Shown piece by piece: positions 15,565-24,555 of a DNA stretch of 64,000 nucleotides. Position 1 is the first letter of the stretch; the number at the start of each line of letters is the position of its first letter. Made by a program: the position numbers and the translations under genes. The notes beneath the pieces are model-generated. The model had not been told where the DNA came from, made no database searches, and saw only the letters and a program-made list of their open reading frames with translations. Origin of the DNA: MA-ANB-1 sp965216445 (GTDB lineage: Bacteria > Actinomycetota > Acidimicrobiia > Spongiisociales > ZC4RG35); the NCBI GenBank assembly GCA_965216445.1, contig OZ244166.1:1860001-1924000 (forward strand), in the 5' to 3' direction.

Positions 15565-18078
15565 ATGCTTCGAGCCTCACTGAAGAGCCTGTTCGCTCAC
15601 AAAGCGCGACTGGCAATGACTGCGCTGTCGATTGTCCTTGGAGTTGCGTTTGTTGCGGGTTCGTTCGTTTTCACGGACACGATCAACGCCCGTTTCGAAA
15701 CTCTCTTCACAGACGTCTATGCGGGAGTTGACGCGACGGTGCGCCCCGATGAATCAATCACGGCAACCGCCAACCCTTCAATGGACGACTCTGTCCTGGA
15801 ATCCGTTCTTGCGGTTGACGAAGTGTCTTTGGCTGCTGGATCCGTTGGTGGCTATGCGCAGGTAATCGCGCCCGATGGGACTCCGGTTGGTGGTCAAGGA
15901 CCACCAACTCTGGGATTCAGTTGGGTAGACGTACCTAGCCTCAACGCCCTCCGTATCTCAGAGGAGAATGGCCGACCCCCGGCAGCAAATGATGAAGTTG
16001 CGATCGACGTCGCTACTGCCACTGCCAATGAACTGTCGGTGGGTGACTTGATCGACGTCCAGACGGAGCAGGGACTAGGCACGTACGAGATTGTGGGCCT
16101 CGCCAACTTTGGGACCGAAGACAATCTCGCAGGGGCGACCCTCACCGTCTTCAGCCTTGAAGAGGCCCAGCGGGTCTTTGGGCTGGAAGGTCGTCTCTCG
16201 GCGATCGATATCGTCGGTAGCGACGGAGTCGAGCAAACGGCGCTCGTGGAATCGGTATCTGCGGTTGTTCCAAGTGAGCTCGAGGTAGTCACCGGCGATC
16301 AGCAGACACAGGAAGAACTCGACGGCGTCACTGAGGGACTGGGCTTCTTGAGCACCGCACTGTTGGCGTTCGCCGCGGTGGCGGTTTTCGTTGGCGCTTT
16401 CGTGATTCAGAACACCTTCCGTATCACTGTCGCCCAGCGGACACGGGAACTTGCGCTGTTCAGGGCAGTGGGCGCCTCGTCGCGTCAGGTGACGGTCAGT
16501 GTCGTGTTCGAGGCCCTTGTCGTGGGAACACTTGCTTCAGCGATCGGAGTTGCTGGTGGGATTGGTGTGGCCGAACTCATCAAGACCGGAATGGATGCCG
16601 TCGGAGTCGGCCTGCCTGAAGGCCCTCTGACACTCGAGCCGAGGACCATTGTCATTGCGATGCTCGTCGGTGTCGTCGTCACGGTGTCCGCCGCTGTGCT
16701 CCCCGCACTCAAGGCAGCCCGGATCCCCCCAGTGGCCGCTCTGTCTGAGCCTGTGGCGCGAGCTGCCCGGAAATCGCTGAGGACAAGAGCGATAATTGGA
16801 ACACTGTTGGTCGCAGTCGGCATTGGGTCAATGACGACCGGGCTCCTAATCGAGGCCTCCTCCTCGCTGGCCCTGGTTGGAACGGGAGCCCTGTTGCTGT
16901 TCCTGGGAACCTCGACCTTGGCTCCCCTGGTGGCGATCCCATTCTCGAAGTTCATCTCGGCACCCTTCCGTGGCATCACTGGAAAGCTGGCGCGAGATAA
17001 CACCGCCCGCCAGCCGAGAAGAACGGCCTCTACCGCTTCGGCGCTCATGGTGGGTGTCGCTCTGGTTGCCTTCGTGTCAATATTTGCCGCGAGTATCAAG
17101 GCATCGGTAGGAGACACCCTCGATGAGGCGTTCCCGACCGACCTTGCGTTCGCATCCACGAACTTCACTGTTGGCGTAAGCCCGGTAGCCGTCGCCACAC
17201 TCGATGAACTCGAGGAGACGGAGGTTGTCTCATCGATATACACCGGAACGTTCTCAGTAGAAGGCACTGAGCTGAATGTCTTTGGTGTTGACCAGGAGAC
17301 TGTCGGAGCTGTATACGACGCCAAACCAACGATCGACCTAGCCACCCTGGGCGAGGGAGTTCTCGTTCAGGAGTCCCTTTTGGATGCGAATGACTGGGCC
17401 GAAGGTGAAACGATTCCCATCGAATACCCAAACGGGAAGACCGTCGACACCGAGATTGTCGGTACATTCGAGGACCAGACCTTCGGCAACTACATGATCT
17501 CTGACGAAGTGTTCACATCGAATGTCGGCGAGTTCATCCAGATCGCTTTTGCCAGCCTGGCACCAGGAGTGACCTTGGAGGAAGGAAAGGCAGCTACAAC
17601 CGAAGCACTGGCCGAGTTCCCGACGATTGATATCAACACCAAGTCCGACCAGATTGCCGAAGCCGAGGCCAGCGTCGACCAACTGGTCGCCCTGTTCTCC
17701 GGTCTCCTCGGCCTGGCGCTGGTGATAGCGGTGCTTGGCATCGCCAACACCCTGGCCTTGTCGATCGTCGAGCGCACCCGCGAAATCGGCCTCCTTCGCT
17801 CGATTGGGATGGTCAGACGGCAAGTCCGACAAATGATCCGACGAGAATCGGTGATAACGGCCCTGTTCGGAGCCATCCTCGGGATCCTGGTTGGAACCGG
17901 GATCGGCTGGGGAATCACCGCATCGCTCTCAGACGATGGCCTGGGCAGTTTTGCTCTACCAGTCGGGCAGCTGGGCGTATGGCTCCTGGTGGCGGCTTTC
18001 GCCGGAGTTATCGCCGCAGTCGGACCGGCGCGCAAGGCGGCGAAGATGGACGTGCTCAAAGCTATCGCGCACGATTGA
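15565..18078 (+). CDS. ABC transporter permease, double FtsX domain
   Basis: An 837-residue membrane protein. It has an N-terminal helix, a large external MacB_PCD-like domain (about 40-250), a first FtsX domain with three helices (about 260-390), linker helices around 410-470, a second external domain, and a C-terminal FtsX domain (about 700-837; SIVERTREIGLLRSIGM is the coupling segment). The matching segment in the first half is AQRTRELALFRAVGA. This layout is the type that works with a LolD-like ATPase as a mechanotransmitter or exporter rather than an importer. Given the two-component genes upstream, antimicrobial or lipid export is plausible. Confidence 0.93.
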   Translation: MLRASLKSLFAHKARLAMTALSIVLGVAFVAGSFVFTDTINARFETLFTDVYAGVDATVRPDESITATANPSMDDSVLESVLAVDEVSLAAGSVGGYAQVIAPDGTPVGGQGPPTLGFSWVDVPSLNALRISEENGRPPAANDEVAIDVATATANELSVGDLIDVQTEQGLGTYEIVGLANFGTEDNLAGATLTVFSLEEAQRVFGLEGRLSAIDIVGSDGVEQTALVESVSAVVPSELEVVTGDQQTQEELDGVTEGLGFLSTALLAFAAVAVFVGAFVIQNTFRITVAQRTRELALFRAVGASSRQVTVSVVFEALVVGTLASAIGVAGGIGVAELIKTGMDAVGVGLPEGPLTLEPRTIVIAMLVGVVVTVSAAVLPALKAARIPPVAALSEPVARAARKSLRTRAIIGTLLVAVGIGSMTTGLLIEASSSLALVGTGALLLFLGTSTLAPLVAIPFSKFISAPFRGITGKLARDNTARQPRRTASTASALMVGVALVAFVSIFAASIKASVGDTLDEAFPTDLAFASTNFTVGVSPVAVATLDELEETEVVSSIYTGTFSVEGTELNVFGVDQETVGAVYDAKPTIDLATLGEGVLVQESLLDANDWAEGETIPIEYPNGKTVDTEIVGTFEDQTFGNYMISDEVFTSNVGEFIQIAFASLAPGVTLEEGKAATTEALAEFPTIDINTKSDQIAEAEASVDQLVALFSGLLGLALVIAVLGIANTLALSIVERTREIGLLRSIGMVRRQVRQMIRRESVITALFGAILGILVGTGIGWGITASLSDDGLGSFALPVGQLGVWLLVAAFAGVIAAVGPARKAAKMDVLKAIAHD

Positions 18079-18090
18079 TGCCAAACGCAA

Positions 18091-18150
18091 AGAGCGGGGT
18101 TTTCCCGAAGTCACGGATCCCCGCTCTCTGCTGTCCCCACCAAAGTGGGG
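18091..18150. terminator. Tandem hairpins between convergent operons
   Basis: AGAGCGGGG (18091-18099) pairs perfectly with CCCCGCTCT (18119-18127), and a second stem CCCCAC (18135-18140)/GTGGGG (18145-18150) with a CAAA loop follows. They lie between the ABC permease and the sulfur operon, which converge. No clear T tract follows either stem, so a double hairpin may serve both strands. Confidence 0.55.
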
Positions 18151-18167
18151 GGACACATGTTCGCTAA

Positions 18168-18680
18168 CTAGATGAAGATGATTTGGGCACCTTCGGATAG
18201 GTCCATGAAGTCAGCGGCCGAGATGATTCCTTCGACACGGTCGTAGAGGTCCTTTTCCTCGAGGTGCTGCATGTCAGCCGACATCCGGCATCCCCAAAGA
18301 TGGCCCCCGGCATCGGTGATCATTTCCATGAATTCAGGGACATCGGGGATGTCAATGCCTTCGATCTGCTTCTTCATCATGTGGGTGGCGAATGCCGTCA
18401 TTCCGGGCAGTCCCATCAGAGACGGTGGCATATGTGTTGCCGGATTCCCCACCGGTGTGAACTGGAGATGGCCCATCGTCTCTTTGTTGATGATGTCGAA
18501 GCCCCAGAACGTGAAAAAGAGATGAGTCTCAATTCCTTCGCCGAGAGCTGCGTTGGCTAGGACGAGCCCTGGGTAGGCCATATCGAGCGAGCCCTTGGAG
18601 CAGATGATTGCCAGCTTGCGCCCACCCCCATTCTCATCATCCAACATAGGGATAGGAAGCGTTTCGAGCACTGTTGTCAT
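18168..18680 (-). CDS. DsrE2-like (DsrE/DsrF/DrsH family) sulfur-carrier protein
   Basis: A 170-residue protein with the DsrE fold: RKLAIICSKGSLDMAYPGLVLANAALGEG at the N-terminus, then the amphipathic FTFWGFDII segment typical of DsrE2/peroxiredoxin-like DsrE members. Two cysteines stand out, one in AIICSKG and one in LWGCRMSADM, the latter at the position of the sulfur-binding cysteine of the family. ATG 18680 follows GAAGGAG; the long upstream frame extension is spurious. It is the last gene of the SQR-TusE-DsrE2 operon and probably accepts or passes on persulfide sulfur. Confidence 0.87.
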   Translation of the reverse strand: MTTVLETLPIPMLDDENGGGRKLAIICSKGSLDMAYPGLVLANAALGEGIETHLFFTFWGFDIINKETMGHLQFTPVGNPATHMPPSLMGLPGMTAFATHMMKKQIEGIDIPDVPEFMEMITDAGGHLWGCRMSADMQHLEEKDLYDRVEGIISAADFMDLSEGAQIIFI

Positions 18681-18694
18681 TTTCTTCTCCTTCT

Positions 18695-19009
18695 TCAAAC
18701 GCAGCCAACCGGCTTGGGCAGACCTGCCACGTACGCCATCTTCTTTGCCGGTTTCTTGGGGAACAGGGCGAACATCTCTTTGGTGGTTACACCACCCCCC
18801 TGCGCCATCCGCCGCAATGTTGGGGTGACGCCGTTCTCGTCGAAGTCGCTCCGCGCAAACTCGATGACAGCCCGGTGCCGATCGGACAGTTCGATACCGA
18901 TGTTGGCTGCCAGGACTTCGGCAATGTCCTGATCCCACTCAGTTGGGTCCGTGAGAAAGCCTTCCTCATCGATGTGAATTGGCTTGCCTGCCACAGTGAC
19001 GGCACTCAT
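18695..19009 (-). CDS. TusE/DsrC-family sulfur relay protein
   Basis: A 104-residue DsrC-fold protein ending in GLPKPVGCV, the conserved flexible C-terminal arm with the penultimate cysteine that carries sulfur. The second cysteine of true DsrC, about eleven residues earlier, is absent (KMAYVAGLP), so this is the single-cysteine TusE type. DsrC-like core sequence DPTEWDQDIAEVLA and VTPTLRRMAQ are present. Its ATG overlaps the stop of the flavoprotein gene (ATGA), and DsrE2 follows. TusBCD and dsrAB are not in the window, so the partner is likely DsrE2. Confidence 0.9.
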   Translation of the reverse strand: MSAVTVAGKPIHIDEEGFLTDPTEWDQDIAEVLAANIGIELSDRHRAVIEFARSDFDENGVTPTLRRMAQGGGVTTKEMFALFPKKPAKKMAYVAGLPKPVGCV

Positions 19010-20250
19010 TGGTTCTTGTCTCCTTTGGATTCGACCGGGATCTTCCCGGCCATGGACATTTCGTTGGGAATAGGTAGTGGTCTCCCGGGGAGAAGGACAT
19101 GCCAGTACAGCTTCTCGAATGCCAGCTTCCCGAGATGATTGAGGCGAGTCTCTTTCATCAGAGACATCGGGCCCAGATTCGGCATTGGGTACTTGCCCGG
19201 CAGGGGCTCCGTGTCGTAGTTGAAGTCGATGAGAAGGGCCTTCCCGTTTCCGGACTCCACAAAACAATTGGCATGGCCGTCAAACGCCCGGAGCATCGGT
19301 CGTCCAGCAATGTGATCAAGGAAGTTCTCGACGAACACGTCGACAGCGAAGTGCGCGACAGACCCAGCTTTTGATGTCGGGATCGCCGCAGCATCGCCGA
19401 TTGCGAAGATGTTGTCATGCCCATCGGCGAGAAAGGTCCCTTGGTCGACCCGAACGAAGTCGAGTTCGTCACCCAGTCCTGACTTGCCCACAAACTCAGC
19501 TCCCATGTTGACGGGTACAGTCACGAGAAGGTCGAAGTCGATCACGCGTTCGTCGTACGACACCAGGTGATCTTCGGCGATGCTCTCGACGTAGAAATCG
19601 GATTCGAGGCCTATGTCTCGCTCCTCGAGCATTCCGCCCAAGTGCCGCGCCGCGACCGGCTTGGTGAAAGCGGCTGACAGGGGGGTCACATAGGTGATCC
19701 TGGTTCGGTCACGTATGCCCTTTTCGCGGAAGAAGTCATCGGCCAAAAAAGCAAACTCCAATGGAGCAACGGGGCACTTGATCGGCATTTCGCACACATG
19801 CACAACCAGGTGTCCGCCCGAGAAGCCACTGAGGGTCTTCTGCAACGCGACGGCGCCATCGAACGTATAGAAGTCGTGAATCGTTTCCCGCCAACCCGGA
19901 CCTGACATTCCCGGGGTCTGGTCCGGACGCGGTGTCGTTCCCGTAGCGATGACCAGTTGGTCGTATCCAATAACCGTCCCGTCTTCGAGTTCGACTTCGT
20001 TCTGTTCGGGACGGACCAGGCGGACCGCGCCTCGGCGTCGGACGACGGATTTGGGGAGGACGGACCTGACCGACTTGTGCAGGCTTTCTGCGTCGCGCCC
20101 GAAAGGCACAAACAGCAGGCCGGGCTGGTAGATGTGACGTTCTGCGGGTTCCACAACCTCGATCTCCCATTCCGGTGAGAGCTTGCTGTGGAGTTTGTTG
20201 ACCACCATGGAACCGGCGGTACCGGAACCGAGGACTAAGAGGCGTTTCAT
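19006..20250 (-). CDS. Sulfide:quinone oxidoreductase-like flavoprotein
   Basis: A 414-residue FAD protein. The N-terminal dinucleotide motif is LVLGSGTAGSMVVNKL, the ATG motif YDQLVIATGTTPRPDQ, and the C-terminal FAD motif NIFAIGDAAAIPTSKAGSVAHFA. Redox cysteines are visible in HVCEMPIKCPVAPLEF, where SQR and flavocytochrome c sulfide dehydrogenase have theirs. The C-terminal segment (KLAFEKLYWHVLLPGRPLP) is amphipathic, fitting membrane attachment. It probably oxidises sulfide to a persulfide or polysulfide that TusE and DsrE2 receive. AGGAG lies before the ATG at 20250. Confidence 0.88.
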   Translation of the reverse strand: MKRLLVLGSGTAGSMVVNKLHSKLSPEWEIEVVEPAERHIYQPGLLFVPFGRDAESLHKSVRSVLPKSVVRRRGAVRLVRPEQNEVELEDGTVIGYDQLVIATGTTPRPDQTPGMSGPGWRETIHDFYTFDGAVALQKTLSGFSGGHLVVHVCEMPIKCPVAPLEFAFLADDFFREKGIRDRTRITYVTPLSAAFTKPVAARHLGGMLEERDIGLESDFYVESIAEDHLVSYDERVIDFDLLVTVPVNMGAEFVGKSGLGDELDFVRVDQGTFLADGHDNIFAIGDAAAIPTSKAGSVAHFAVDVFVENFLDHIAGRPMLRAFDGHANCFVESGNGKALLIDFNYDTEPLPGKYPMPNLGPMSLMKETRLNHLGKLAFEKLYWHVLLPGRPLPIPNEMSMAGKIPVESKGDKNQ

Positions 20251-20266
20251 GAATCTCCTGCTTGTT

Positions 20267-20278
20267 GTGAAGCTTCAC
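20267..20278. promoter_or_regulatory. Palindrome upstream of the sulfur operon
   Basis: GTGAAGCTTCAC is a perfect 12-bp palindrome, 17 nt before the SQR-like ATG in the divergent gap shared with the aminotransferase fusion. It could be an operator. The regulator is unknown and none lies in the operon. Confidence 0.3.
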
Positions 20279-20379
20279 TTCCAGCTTCCATAACGTCACA
20301 CTCCCCGGTAGAGGCCAAGTACCCGAGATGGAGGGATGTTTGACCCAAAACAGAAGCCCAAACCCTGCCAGTTCTCACG

Positions 20380-22749
20380 ATGTCTACAGTGCGCAAACGG
20401 ATGAGAGAGCCACCGTCGCACCAGAAGCTTCGAAGAGATCGTCCGATAGTTACCGATGAAGAGCTGGCCCAAATAGCCGAAGGTTTCTTTGGCCTGGTCA
20501 CGACGTTGGATCGACTCCCGTCGGAGCGTGATCTGCCGGTGGTAGCAACCCGTGCGGACGGAACGAAAGCAATACTTCGGATTTCGAACGCTGACACAAA
20601 CGAGGAAGATCTCGACTTTCAAGTCAAGGCTCTGGACCACATTCACTCGGTGGACCCAACACTGCCCATTCCGCGAACAGCCAGATCCGTCCGTGGGAAT
20701 CAGATTGAGCAAACGACTACATCCGGGCAGGTCCCTCACTTCGTTACTGCCACCAGCTTTCTGCCCGGCGACGTGCTCGAAGATCATCTCCACCTGAGCA
20801 CCTCTGCTTTGCGCCGGAACCTCGGTTCGATCATGGCAAGAGTCGATCTGGCACTTCGAGGCTTCTTTCACCCGGCGGCATGGCGTGCCCACCCTTGGTC
20901 GATCATGTCAGCACCGGGCCTCAAGCCTCTGACCAGGCACATTTCCGATCCGGGTTCGCGGCAACTTGTCGAGACGATTCTCACCCGATTCGAAAACGAA
21001 ACAATTCCGCTCACGCGTTCGATGAGACACCAAGTAGTCCATCAGGACGCCCACGTGGGGAATCTTCTAGTCGATCGCCAACAACCAGACCGCATCGTCG
21101 GGCTCATCGATTTCGGTGACATGGTCTATGCACCGTTGGTGGCTGAGCTCGCAGTGGCTGCAGACCCGGACCATCCCGGCGAGGTCCTTGAGAGCATCGC
21201 CGACATCATTGCTGGTTTCGACAGGGTCACGCCCCTCGAGGAAGCCGAGATCTGGGCACTTCCGGACATGATTCTCACCCGACTCGCAATCACACTGGTG
21301 TTGTCAGCGGCACGTAAGAATCACTTCCCCGACGAAGGAGAGTTCCTGGCCAACGAGGACGCCCAATGGAGTTACTTGCAGGAGTTGGTTGCGGTCGGTC
21401 AAACAAACATTCAGAAACGACTGGCCAAGAGGATCCAACTCCCGATCCGAACCGACTCCGATCACGAGGGAAACTCAGCCGACCTGCGGCGCCGACGGGC
21501 CGAAACTTTGGGAAGCAACACACCGCATTTCTATCAGGAGCCCCTCTATGTCGAGCAAGGTGAGGGTGTTTGGCTATTTGGTGACGACGGCAGTCGCTAT
21601 CTCGACTTCTATAACAACGTGCCGCAGATTGGTCACAACCATCCCTCAGTGGTCAATGCCGTGAGTCGCCAGCTTGCGACACTCAACACCCACACAAGAT
21701 ATCTTCACACGCCCATTGTCGATTATGCCGAGTCCCTCCTGGCAAAGCTGCCGACCCACATTGATCGTTGTTCCTTCTTCAACTCCGGGAGTGAGGCCAA
21801 CGATGTGGCAATCCAGATGGCGAAGGAGGCCACCGGAAGACAGGGTGTGATCATTCTCAATGACGCCTACCACGGCATCACATCAGCGCTCAGACCGCTG
21901 TCACCTTCGGGAACGCGCCACCAAATGACACCTCCCGACGTAGAGCCCATCGCGGTGCCGGACGCGTTTCGAGGCGAGTTTCATGACGGCGACCCGGACA
22001 TCGCAACCCGGTACGCCGCCGATGCCGAGCGCGCCGTTGAGGACCTGACATCGCGTGGATTCCCACCTGCCGCCTTCATCATCGACGTAGCGATGTGCTC
22101 AAGTGGAGTTGTCGACGCACCCGCCGGATACTTCCAATTGGTGTCATCAATCATGCAACAGCACGGAGTCCTCGTAATTGCCGACGAGGTCCAATCTGGG
22201 TTCGGACGACTCGGAAATATGTGGGGCCACGCTGCCATGGGCTTGGAGGCGGACATCGTCACTATGGGGAAGCCGGTAGCCAATGGATTCCCGATGGGAG
22301 TGGTCGCCACCTCTCACGAAATACAGCAGGCATTGCATCAGCCAAAAGCCGTTTTCAGCACCTTTGGTGGGAACCCTGTTGCCGCTGCGGCGGGATTGGC
22401 CGTCCTTAACGTCATCAGCGATGAAGGGCTCATCGATCGCGCCGAGGAGGTGGGTGACCATCTCCGCACTGGCCTCCGCCACCTTATGGAGCGCCATCCG
22501 TCTATTGGCGACGTTCGGGGCCGGGGATTGCTAATCGGCGTGGATGTGGTGGAGAATCCGATCGACAGGACTCCTGGGACGCAATTGGCAGGTCGCCTAG
22601 TAGAGGAACTGCGCCAGCGAAAGGTGCTCACCGGTGTCGATGGCCCGTACCAAAATGTCTTGAAGCTCCGTCCTCCCCTCGTGCTTGCGACTGGTGAGGC
22701 TGACTTCTTTGTCTCCGCCCTAGACGAGGTTCTGTCCAACATCGATTGA
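20380..22749 (+). CDS. Fused APH-type kinase and class III aminotransferase
   Basis: A 789-residue two-domain enzyme. Residues about 15-340 form an aminoglycoside/choline-kinase-like (APH) domain with the catalytic HQDAHVGNLLVD and the DFG-like GLIDFGDM. Residues about 370-789 form a class III PLP-dependent aminotransferase: SGSEANDVAIQMAK, DEVQSGFGR and MGKPVANGFPMG with Lys631 as the PLP lysine. The architecture matches proteins related to ethanolamine-phosphate phospho-lyase and AGXT2L1 that carry an N-terminal APH kinase, so it could phosphorylate an amino alcohol or hydroxy-amino acid and then cleave or transaminate it. The start has no clear ribosome site. It lies divergent from the sulfur operon. 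Confidence 0.9.
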   Translation: MSTVRKRMREPPSHQKLRRDRPIVTDEELAQIAEGFFGLVTTLDRLPSERDLPVVATRADGTKAILRISNADTNEEDLDFQVKALDHIHSVDPTLPIPRTARSVRGNQIEQTTTSGQVPHFVTATSFLPGDVLEDHLHLSTSALRRNLGSIMARVDLALRGFFHPAAWRAHPWSIMSAPGLKPLTRHISDPGSRQLVETILTRFENETIPLTRSMRHQVVHQDAHVGNLLVDRQQPDRIVGLIDFGDMVYAPLVAELAVAADPDHPGEVLESIADIIAGFDRVTPLEEAEIWALPDMILTRLAITLVLSAARKNHFPDEGEFLANEDAQWSYLQELVAVGQTNIQKRLAKRIQLPIRTDSDHEGNSADLRRRRAETLGSNTPHFYQEPLYVEQGEGVWLFGDDGSRYLDFYNNVPQIGHNHPSVVNAVSRQLATLNTHTRYLHTPIVDYAESLLAKLPTHIDRCSFFNSGSEANDVAIQMAKEATGRQGVIILNDAYHGITSALRPLSPSGTRHQMTPPDVEPIAVPDAFRGEFHDGDPDIATRYAADAERAVEDLTSRGFPPAAFIIDVAMCSSGVVDAPAGYFQLVSSIMQQHGVLVIADEVQSGFGRLGNMWGHAAMGLEADIVTMGKPVANGFPMGVVATSHEIQQALHQPKAVFSTFGGNPVAAAAGLAVLNVISDEGLIDRAEEVGDHLRTGLRHLMERHPSIGDVRGRGLLIGVDVVENPIDRTPGTQLAGRLVEELRQRKVLTGVDGPYQNVLKLRPPLVLATGEADFFVSALDEVLSNID

Positions 22750-22874
22750 GATTCGCCGTCGTTACGCCAACTCGCAACAGATAAGGGCATAAAGCCCCAT
22801 CCGAACGTGACTTCTACAACGTGACCCGGCGCTCCCATACCGCCAAGATGAAAACGAGCGAACTGAGGAGCGAC

Positions 22875-23336
22875 ATGACATCCCAGGACCAAGCCTCGGG
22901 CGGCAACGGGGTCGAAAGAGTGCACCGCGCAAGGACACGAAGAATCCAACTTCGTGAAGCCATGAAAGAACTGGAGCATGCAGTGGCACGCCCATCCACT
23001 TCCGCTGACTGGTCGGATGCCGTTGATGCGTCTTTGGCGAGTTTGAGGAAGTCTCTCGAGAGTCACATCAGAGAGGTCGAGCGATCCGACGGTCTACTGG
23101 CCGAGATCACCGACAAGGAGCCACGGTTGACCTCGGCGGTCGATCAAATGAAATCCGATCACCAAGAGCTGCTCGAAGCACTTGCCGATGCTGAACGGGT
23201 GTTCGGCGACGGGACCGACCCGAGTGCGACCAGACGCACCACGCTGATTCTCCTCGGGAATCTTGCGACTCACCGGCAGCAGGGATCTGACCTTGTTTTT
23301 GAGGCTTACAACGTCGATATCGCGGCCGGTGACTGA
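22875..23336 (+). CDS. Hemerythrin-like (HHE) protein
   Basis: A 153-residue helical protein with the spacing of a hemerythrin domain: SHIREVERSDGLL, then MKSDHQELLEAL and ATHRQQGSDLVFEAYNVDI. The histidines and acidic residues at these positions would bind a di-iron centre. The pattern matches a small actinobacterial hemerythrin group. I start at ATG 22875, as GAGGAG (22865-22870) precedes it; the frame is open to 22821. A role in oxygen or nitric-oxide handling is only family inference. The next operon begins 70 bp downstream. Confidence 0.75.
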   Translation: MTSQDQASGGNGVERVHRARTRRIQLREAMKELEHAVARPSTSADWSDAVDASLASLRKSLESHIREVERSDGLLAEITDKEPRLTSAVDQMKSDHQELLEALADAERVFGDGTDPSATRRTTLILLGNLATHRQQGSDLVFEAYNVDIAAGD

Positions 23337-23406
23337 CACACCTCCAAGAATCGCCACCTAACCACCGCAGCCGGTAGAGAAGACAACGCACCGGTAGTCT
23401 GGCGCA

Positions 23407-24555
23407 ATGACCAGCGCCTCGAACCGCTTTGGCCGACTCCGCCGCACATGGGTAAGCATCACCTTCGTCATCCTCGCCGCTCTGGCCGCGCAGGGAGCGA
23501 GTACCGCATACTGGGTCAACCAAACGATGCTCGACACGGATAGGTTCATGGACCTCGTGGAACCGGTGCTTCGCTCAGATGCCGTTGCCTCCAAAACCGC
23601 CGATTGGGTTGCAAGCGAACTTGTGACGTCCCTCGAGGTCGAGGACCGCATCGAGTCGTCGCTTGCTGCAGTGGACTCATACATCAGTGAAGGTCTACTC
23701 GATCTCACTGGCATTGACCCAGAGGGCCCCGTGGGGCAAAGGCTCCCCGACCTTCCCGAACTGGCAGCACTCGCAGCACCGCTGGCTTCAGCGATCGAGA
23801 CACGAGTTGGCGACATCACACTCGACATCACGACCAGCGACGCCTTCCGCAACACGCTGACCGGTGCTGTAAGGGTCTCCCACCGTGGAGCTGTGGTCGT
23901 CCTGACCGAAGACGAAGAAGACCTTCCCGCCGCTATCAGCGTCGACGGAGACGTGAAGCTCGATCTTCGCCCTGTCCTCGCTCAATCTCTCGTCAGCATT
24001 GCCGAAAAAGGCGAAGACTTGTTTGGGTTCGATCTGCCAAACCTGACTGAGGACGAAGACCCACAAACTGTGGTTGCGGACGCCTTCGAAGCTAGGGGGA
24101 TAACGGTCCCAGACGGCTTCGGTGAAGTGGTGATCATCTCCGAAGAGAGTCTCGACCCGTATCGGGGGGCCATCAAGACACTAAACCGACTGGTTTGGCT
24201 GCTCTTCGTGCTGACCGTTGCTCTCGGAGCGGCTGCAATCTGGGCCAATCCTGACCGTACCAAGGGTGCTGTTTGGCTTGGGGTGGGCCTGATCGTAGCC
24301 TGGCTGAGCAACTGGCCCATAACCACCAGACTTGTTGAGAACATCAGCTCCGGCCTCGACTCAGGCACCGGCTCCATCAGCCAACTCGTCTTCGAAACGG
24401 CGAGCAGAGACTTGAGGCGCCTAGCCGCCAATCTCATCGCGGCTTCGATCCTTTTGGTGGGTGTGGTTCTCTATAGGACTTGGAGAAACGCATCAGTGGG
24501 TACGAACAGCTCAGAAAACGCCGGAGCAAGCGAGGTGCAGAGCAGCCATGAGTGA
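23407..24555 (+). CDS. Membrane protein of unknown function heading a three-gene operon
   Basis: A 382-residue protein with one N-terminal helix (about 13-37), a large external region (about 38-265) rich in Asp and Glu, and three C-terminal helices (about 266-365). The region ending at the first C-terminal helix reads ESLDPYRGAIKTLNRLVWLLF. It resembles a family of actinobacterial integral membrane proteins without assigned function. Its stop overlaps the start of the nonapeptide-repeat gene by 8 nt, so the two are probably cotranslated. Confidence 0.8.
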   Translation: MTSASNRFGRLRRTWVSITFVILAALAAQGASTAYWVNQTMLDTDRFMDLVEPVLRSDAVASKTADWVASELVTSLEVEDRIESSLAAVDSYISEGLLDLTGIDPEGPVGQRLPDLPELAALAAPLASAIETRVGDITLDITTSDAFRNTLTGAVRVSHRGAVVVLTEDEEDLPAAISVDGDVKLDLRPVLAQSLVSIAEKGEDLFGFDLPNLTEDEDPQTVVADAFEARGITVPDGFGEVVIISEESLDPYRGAIKTLNRLVWLLFVLTVALGAAAIWANPDRTKGAVWLGVGLIVAWLSNWPITTRLVENISSGLDSGTGSISQLVFETASRDLRRLAANLIAASILLVGVVLYRTWRNASVGTNSSENAGASEVQSSHE

